From contig NZ_JSYL01000007.1 of NCBI RefSeq assembly GCF_000812865.1, forward strand, positions 1-64,000: a stretch of DNA of 64,000 nt, read 5' to 3'. This document shows, one piece after another, positions 59,813 through 64,000 of this stretch. Made by a program: the position numbers and the translations under genes. Source of the stretch: Kaistella jeonii. GTDB taxonomy: Bacteria; Bacteroidota; Bacteroidia; Flavobacteriales; Weeksellaceae. A model generated the notes under the pieces. That model was not told the DNA's origin and ran no database searches. It saw only the letters and a list, made by a program, of their open reading frames with translations. Each line of letters opens with the position of its first letter. Position 1 is the first letter of the stretch.

Positions 59813-60931
59813 ATGTCAAAAAGAGATTATTACGAAGTTTTAGAAATATCTAAATCTGCCTCACCAGAGGAAATAAAGAAAGCCTACCGAAAAATGGCCA
59901 TCAAATTTCACCCAGATAAAAATCCGGGCGATAGTGCTGCAGAAGAAAAATTTAAAGAAGCGGCCGAAGCTTACGAAGTTTTAAGCGATGGTAACAAAAA
60001 AGCCCGTTACGATCAATATGGTCACGCAGGAATGGGCGGTGCTGCAGGAGGTTATGGTGGTGGCGGTTTCGGTGGCGGAATGAATATGGATGATATATTC
60101 AGTCAGTTCGGAGATATTTTTGGCGGACATTTCGGTGGCGGCGGTGGCGGTTCTCAAAGACAACAATTGCGCGGTTCTAACCTTCGGGTGAGAATTAAAT
60201 TGAATCTGGAAGAAATCGTAAATGGAACTACAAAAACCATTAAAGTCAAGAAAATGAAACTGGCTCCCGGAGCTACTGCAAAAACTTGTACAACCTGTCA
60301 CGGAAGTGGTGTTCAGATCAAAGTAATGAATACCATGTTTGGACAAATACAAACTCAGGCACATTGTTCAACTTGTCAGGGAATTGGTAAAATTGCCGAT
60401 AAAATTCCTGCAGGTGCAAATGCGCAGGGTTTAATTAAAGAAGACGAAGAAGTAACCATCAATATTCCCGCAGGAGCTAGAGAAGGAATTCAACTCAGCG
60501 TTCGCGGAAAAGGAAACGACGCTCCATTCGGTGGAAATCCTGGAGATTTGTTAGTCGTTGTAGAAGAAGAAATTGATACAACCATTAAACGTGAAGGCGA
60601 TAATCTTCATCAGGAATTATATGTTTCTTTTGCTGAAGCAGCTTTAGGAACGCAAAAAGAAATCCCTACCGTTGGTGGAAAAGTAAAAATTAAAGTAGAT
60701 GCCGGAACTCAATCGGGTAAAATTCTGAGACTTTCAGGGAAAGGTTTACCGAGTATCGATAGTTACGGAAAAGGCGATATGTTCGTTCATATCAATGTTT
60801 GGACGCCACAAAGACTTTCTCCTGATCAAAAAGAATTTTTTGAAAATCAAATTAAAAATGGTGAAATGATGGCAGAACCTTCCGGAAAAGAAAAAACTTT
60901 TTTCGATAAAGTTCGGGACTTATTCAACTAA
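59813..60931 (+). CDS. dnaJ: Chaperone protein DnaJ, two-repeat zinc domain
   Basis: 372 residues. J domain at 1-70 with HPD at residues 33-35, then a Gly/Phe-rich region (about 75-120) and the Cys-rich part with only two CxxCxGxG-type repeats (CTTCHGSG near 162 and CSTCQGIG near 188) instead of the four of E. coli DnaJ. C-terminal substrate-binding domains end in KVRDLFN. It delivers substrates to DnaK and stimulates its ATPase. The two-repeat form would bind one zinc ion and appears to be usual in Flavobacteriia. Lies downstream of grpE. Confidence 0.95.
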   Translation: MSKRDYYEVLEISKSASPEEIKKAYRKMAIKFHPDKNPGDSAAEEKFKEAAEAYEVLSDGNKKARYDQYGHAGMGGAAGGYGGGGFGGGMNMDDIFSQFGDIFGGHFGGGGGGSQRQQLRGSNLRVRIKLNLEEIVNGTTKTIKVKKMKLAPGATAKTCTTCHGSGVQIKVMNTMFGQIQTQAHCSTCQGIGKIADKIPAGANAQGLIKEDEEVTINIPAGAREGIQLSVRGKGNDAPFGGNPGDLLVVVEEEIDTTIKREGDNLHQELYVSFAEAALGTQKEIPTVGGKVKIKVDAGTQSGKILRLSGKGLPSIDSYGKGDMFVHINVWTPQRLSPDQKEFFENQIKNGEMMAEPSGKEKTFFDKVRDLFN

Positions 60932-60938
60932 TAAATAT

Positions 60939-60966
60939 AAAGAGGCTTTTCAAAGTCTCTTTTTTA
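60939..60966 (+). terminator. Terminator of grpE-dnaJ
   Basis: AAAGAGGCTTT (60939-60949) pairs with AAAGTCTCTTT (60952-60962) apart from one mismatch, and a T-run follows. It is 8 nt after the dnaJ stop. Confidence 0.85.
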
Positions 60967-61030
60967 TTTGACACATAATGATTAAAGGTTTTACAATCTT
61001 TTTTGGCATTAAATTGTTAGCAATAAAAAC

Positions 61031-61891
61031 ATGAAGAAATTAATTTTAAATTATCACTTTTGGGTTATTGGAATTCTAGGAATGGTTTTCACTTCCTGTT
61101 CTACAAAATTTAAAACTATCGAAGAAAATGGTTCCAAAAAAATCTACAATATAAAATACGGTGATCATCAGCAACAGCGTATGGATGTTTTTCTTCCAGC
61201 GAATTATTCTAAAGAAACTCCAGTCGTAATGATTGTTCACGGCGGTGGTTGGAAATTTGGTTATAAAGAACACATGAAAATGATTCAGAATTTTTTGTTC
61301 GAAAATAATATTCCGAGCATCAATATTGATTATCGATTAATGACCAAAGAAATCCGTTATCAAGAACAGGTCGAAGATATTTCTAAAGCTATTTCCAAAA
61401 GCAATGAACTATCAGAATCCTGGAATTTGAAACCCAGTAATTACATTTTATTGGGCGAAAGTGCAGGTGGACATTTAGCACTGCTTTATGGCTATCAAAA
61501 TCCACAGGAGATCAAGAAATTGATTTCGATGAGCAGTCCGACCGATTTATATTCGGAAAGGTACCAGAAGAGCAAATATTATAAAATAAGCAAAGGAGTT
61601 TTTCAAAAAGTAGTTGGTGAAAAATTTGATTCCAATTTAGAAGCTTTTAAGAAAGCGAGTCCAGTTGCAAATGTGTCTAATATTCCAACCTTAATTTTCC
61701 AAGGTGATCGCGATTTTCTTGTCAATAAAAGTCAAGGTTTAGCTTTAGATTCTGTCTTAACTTCAAAAAACATCCCTCATAAATTAATATTTATGAAGGA
61801 TTCTGGTCATGTTCCGAGATTTGTAAAACGAAAACGCGATGCCTTTATCTTTCCAAATATCTTAACTTTTATTAAAGAGCAAAATAATTAA
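61031..61891 (+). CDS. Alpha/beta hydrolase lipoprotein (esterase type)
   Basis: 286 residues. A lipoprotein signal ends VFTSC (Cys23). The alpha/beta hydrolase fold shows the oxyanion HGGGW (about 73-77), nucleophile Ser in LLGESAGGHLALLYG (about 138-152), Asp in GDRDFLVNKS (about 233) and His in DSGHVPRF (about 259), in the order of BD-FAE/HSL-type carboxylesterases. It should hydrolyse an ester on the periplasmic or outer-membrane side; the substrate is unknown, and acetylated polysaccharides are a possibility. Single gene. Confidence 0.88.
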   Translation: MKKLILNYHFWVIGILGMVFTSCSTKFKTIEENGSKKIYNIKYGDHQQQRMDVFLPANYSKETPVVMIVHGGGWKFGYKEHMKMIQNFLFENNIPSINIDYRLMTKEIRYQEQVEDISKAISKSNELSESWNLKPSNYILLGESAGGHLALLYGYQNPQEIKKLISMSSPTDLYSERYQKSKYYKISKGVFQKVVGEKFDSNLEAFKKASPVANVSNIPTLIFQGDRDFLVNKSQGLALDSVLTSKNIPHKLIFMKDSGHVPRFVKRKRDAFIFPNILTFIKEQNN

Positions 61892-61942
61892 TTATCTTAA
61901 TCTCCACAGATTTATTAAGTTGAAAACCTTCAACATTAATTA

Positions 61943-61974
61943 TAAAAAAAAACAGCATTTCGAAAAATGCTGTT
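61943..61974 (-). terminator. Terminator of the DedA gene
   Basis: AACAGCATTT (61951-61960), loop CGAA and AAATGCTGTT (61965-61974) form a perfect 10-bp stem, followed on the minus strand by eight T. It lies 22 nt after the DedA-family stop codon. Confidence 0.9.
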
Positions 61975-61995
61975 GTAAAATTTAATCAATTGAAT

Positions 61996-62694
61996 TTATT
62001 CTGGACTATTTTCATCTTTTGAAACTAAAACTTCTTTCTTTTTACCAAAGAAAAATTTAGCAATAATAGGAACAGTTGTGATCAATACGATGATGATAAT
62101 AATCACTTCTAAATGGGATTTCAAATCGATATTAAATTGATTTTGAAATAAGGCATCTAAATAATGTCCCGCAAAAATAAGTGAGAATGACCATAGAAAT
62201 GCTCCAATCACATTATCAATTAAAAAACGGGTTTTATCCATCTTTACAATTCCAGCTACAATTGGAGTAAATGTTCTTACAACGGGTAAAAACCTCGCCA
62301 TGATCACAGCCAATGCGCCGTGTTGCTCAAAAAAATCATGTGCCTGAAAAAGGTATTTCTTCTTGAACAGAAATGAATCTTCTTTTTTGTAAAGCGCAGG
62401 ACCAGCTTTCACACCAAACCAATACCCAATTTCATTTCCAATTACCGCAGCAACTGAAACTGCACTCGCTAAGATGGTGGTATCTAAAAAATCGCTTCCT
62501 GTAGAACCGAAGGTTTCTTTGATAATATCTACAGCGTAAATTCCTGACACAAACAGCAAACTGTCGCCTGGTAGAAAAAAACCAACAAATAGACCCGTCT
62601 CCGCAAAAATAATAAACAAAATGAGCCAGAAACCGCCCATTTGTATATAAAATTCAGGATTTAGTAAATCCTTCCAACTTTCAAAATGTCCCAT
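61996..62694 (-). CDS. DedA-family (VTT domain) membrane protein
   Basis: 232 residues with about five membrane helices. DedA features: FVGFFLPGDSLLFVSGIYA (about 33-51), NEIGYWFGVKAGPALYKKED and the conserved EQHGALAVIMARFLPVVRTFTPIVAGIVKMD (about 118-148), with the F/G-x-R-x-x-P-x-x-R motif. DedA proteins are thought to act as lipid-carrier flippases, such as undecaprenyl phosphate recycling. This function is from the family, not from context. Single gene. Confidence 0.93.
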   Translation of the reverse strand: MGHFESWKDLLNPEFYIQMGGFWLILFIIFAETGLFVGFFLPGDSLLFVSGIYAVDIIKETFGSTGSDFLDTTILASAVSVAAVIGNEIGYWFGVKAGPALYKKEDSFLFKKKYLFQAHDFFEQHGALAVIMARFLPVVRTFTPIVAGIVKMDKTRFLIDNVIGAFLWSFSLIFAGHYLDALFQNQFNIDLKSHLEVIIIIIVLITTVPIIAKFFFGKKKEVLVSKDENSPE

Positions 62695-62756
62695 ATTCGC
62701 AAAGATAATAAAAGAAAGGTTTTTAAATATGAATAAATTGTTAAATTTCTTGAAGT

Positions 62757-63869
62757 TTACAAAGTAAAATCATCGTCCGTAACGGAAGTTCCATCTGCCA
62801 TCAAGAAAGCTTTCAAAAACGGGGTCAAATCACCATTCATAACTCCTTCAACATCAGTAGTTTCGTGGCCCGATCTTACATCTTTTACCAATTTATAAGG
62901 CTGCATGACATAATTCCGAATTTGACTTCCCCACTCGATTTTCATTTTTCCGGCTTCAATCTCGTTTCTAGCTTTCATTCTTTCGGCAAGCTCCATTTCA
63001 TACAAACGGGATTTTAGCAATTGCATTGCTTTCTCTTTATTTTGAAGTTGTGAACGCGACTCCGAATTTTCGATCATAATCCCGGAAGGAGCGTGACGAA
63101 GCCGAACTGCGGTTTCTACTTTGTTTACATTTTGTCCTCCTGCTCCACTCGAACGCATGGTTTCAAAGGAAATATCTGCCGGATTAATATTAATTTCAAT
63201 CGTGTCATCGACCAAAGGATAAACGTAAACCGACACAAAACTTGTATGTCTTTTTGCGTTCGAATCGAAAGGCGAAATTCTCACCAAACGATGAACTCCA
63301 TTCTCACCACGTAAATAACCGAACGCAAATTCGCCATCGATTTCTAAAGTCACGGTTTTCACACCCGCAACTTCACCTTCCTGAAAATTGAGTTCACGCA
63401 ACTTATAACCTTGCTTTTCTGCCCACATTGAGTACATTCTCATAAGCATTTGCGCCCAGTCACAAGATTCCGTTCCGCCTGCTCCTGCGGTAATCTGAAG
63501 TACAGCAGAAAGTTCGTCGCCCTCGTTGGACAACATATTTTTGAACTCCAGATCTTCAATTTTTTGTACAAGAATTGGAAAAGATTCGTTCAGTTCCTCT
63601 TCAGAATCAGGGTCTTCCTTTGCAAAATCCATTAAGACCTGAATGTCTTCAAATCGGGAAAAAATTTCTTCGTAATCATCGACCCATTTCTTTTTGGACC
63701 GAAGCTGTTTCATGAAAATTTCGGCTTCTTTCGGCTGATCCCAAAATTCCGGCGAGAGAGTTTTCTCTTCCTCATTTGAGATTTCTATTTTTTTCTTTTC
63801 AATTTGAAGATATTTATACAATGCACCAATTCTGGCTTGAACATCTTTTATTTGGTCGCTGTTAATCAT
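62757..63869 (-). CDS. prfB: Peptide chain release factor 2
   Basis: 370 residues in one continuous frame. It recognises UGA and UAA stop codons and triggers peptide release. The stop-codon recognition motif SPF is at residues 199-201 ([14 protein letters not shown]), and the catalytic GGQ is at 244-246 ([10 protein letters not shown]). The N-terminal helical domain reads through the place where E. coli prfB has its in-frame UGA (here YLQIEKKK), so no programmed frameshift is needed. Start at the ATG 63869, 7 nt after a TATTTTTG element. Confidence 0.96.
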   Translation of the reverse strand: MINSDQIKDVQARIGALYKYLQIEKKKIEISNEEEKTLSPEFWDQPKEAEIFMKQLRSKKKWVDDYEEIFSRFEDIQVLMDFAKEDPDSEEELNESFPILVQKIEDLEFKNMLSNEGDELSAVLQITAGAGGTESCDWAQMLMRMYSMWAEKQGYKLRELNFQEGEVAGVKTVTLEIDGEFAFGYLRGENGVHRLVRISPFDSNAKRHTSFVSVYVYPLVDDTIEININPADISFETMRSSGAGGQNVNKVETAVRLRHAPSGIMIENSESRSQLQNKEKAMQLLKSRLYEMELAERMKARNEIEAGKMKIEWGSQIRNYVMQPYKLVKDVRSGHETTDVEGVMNGDLTPFLKAFLMADGTSVTDDDFTL

Positions 63870-63876
63870 ACTTTCG

Positions 63877-63884
63877 CAAAAATA
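63877..63884 (-). promoter_or_regulatory. Promoter -7 element (TATTTTTG) next to the prfB start
   Basis: On the minus strand TATTTTTG ends 7 nt before the prfB ATG, which predicts a leader of only a few bases. Confidence 0.5.
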
Positions 63885-64000
63885 CGGAAATTTTCGCTCA
63901 ACCTAAATTGAATTTTGAAAGGGATTGCATTTTTTTAGGGAGTAATAATCACGAAAACAGTAGAAGTATCGTTTTTCAACTAAATCATTTCCGCCACCAT

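Noticed and set aside
63902-64000. Possible 3' end of a gene entering from the right edge on the minus strand
   Set aside because: Two frames are open for only a few codons to about 30 codons before a stop; too short to decide and no recognisable motif.

Overview
The window is AT-rich DNA from a member of the Bacteroidota, most likely the Chryseobacterium group (Weeksellaceae, Flavobacteriia). The signs are type IX secretion (T9SS) C-terminal sorting domains, flavobacterial promoter motifs (TAnnTTTG with an upstream TTG), DUF4476 and FadL/OmpP1 envelope proteins, a flavobacterial DnaJ with only two zinc-binding repeats, an adenosylcobalamin-dependent ribonucleotide reductase, and intergenic repeats that look typical of this group. 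No plasmid, phage or CRISPR signature is visible. Most of the window is an ordinary chromosome with small accessory insertions.

Layout. 1-1.3 kb: an IS1182-type transposase running off the left edge, beside the terminator of cvfB. 2.7-6.2 kb: two paralogous secreted BspA-like leucine-rich-repeat proteins with T9SS tails. 6.3-10 kb: a catalase-family protein, a DUF4476 protein and lpdA. 10-13 kb: a repeat-rich accessory patch with a possible HEPN protein, a winged-helix-like/transmembrane protein, a DUF2071 protein, a decayed membrane-protein remnant and a small membrane protein. 13-20 kb (minus strand): class II ribonucleotide reductase, a GT4 glycosyltransferase, and recQ followed by an antitoxin and a frameshifted ParE/RelE-type toxin. 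20-25 kb (plus strand): kdsD, tatC, an MBL hydrolase, a TspO-like protein and a thiolase. 25.5-28.5 kb (minus): a Crp/Fnr regulator cluster and a 3-hydroxyacyl-CoA dehydrogenase. 28.8-32.4 kb (minus): a TolC-HlyD-ABC permease export operon without an ATPase gene. 32.8-38.6 kb: a giant alpha-2-macroglobulin. 38.6-43.3 kb (plus): a UbiA-like membrane protein, a BamA/TamA-like outer-membrane protein, an antitoxin-toxin pair, recF and a DUF721 protein. 43.3-50.4 kb (mostly minus): a membrane 'site-specific recombinase' family protein, mtgA, a metal-chelate binding lipoprotein, tRNA-Arg(ACG) on the plus strand, prmA, a GT2 glycosyltransferase and an RlmL-like methyltransferase. 50.5-52 kb (plus): a methyltransferase and a ZIP transporter. 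52-54.5 kb (minus): a FadL-like porin and a Tyr/Gly/Asn-rich lipoprotein. 54.6-61.9 kb (plus): proS, a DUF937-OmpA protein, mntH, grpE-dnaJ and an esterase lipoprotein. 62-63.9 kb (minus): a DedA protein and prfB.

The most interesting points are these. Two ParE/RelE-type toxin-antitoxin modules are each built into an operon with a RecF-pathway gene, recQ and recF. Four intergenic copies of a bipartite element have two conserved arms around a variable hairpin, consistent with a structured RNA or a mobile palindromic repeat. Similar TTTGACA-type palindromes lie upstream of the 3-hydroxyacyl-CoA dehydrogenase and the TolC operon. A DtxR/MntR-like operator overlaps the mntH promoter. A small HEPN-like gene pair sits in the accessory patch. 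All functions are assigned from sequence motifs read by eye; no database search was possible.
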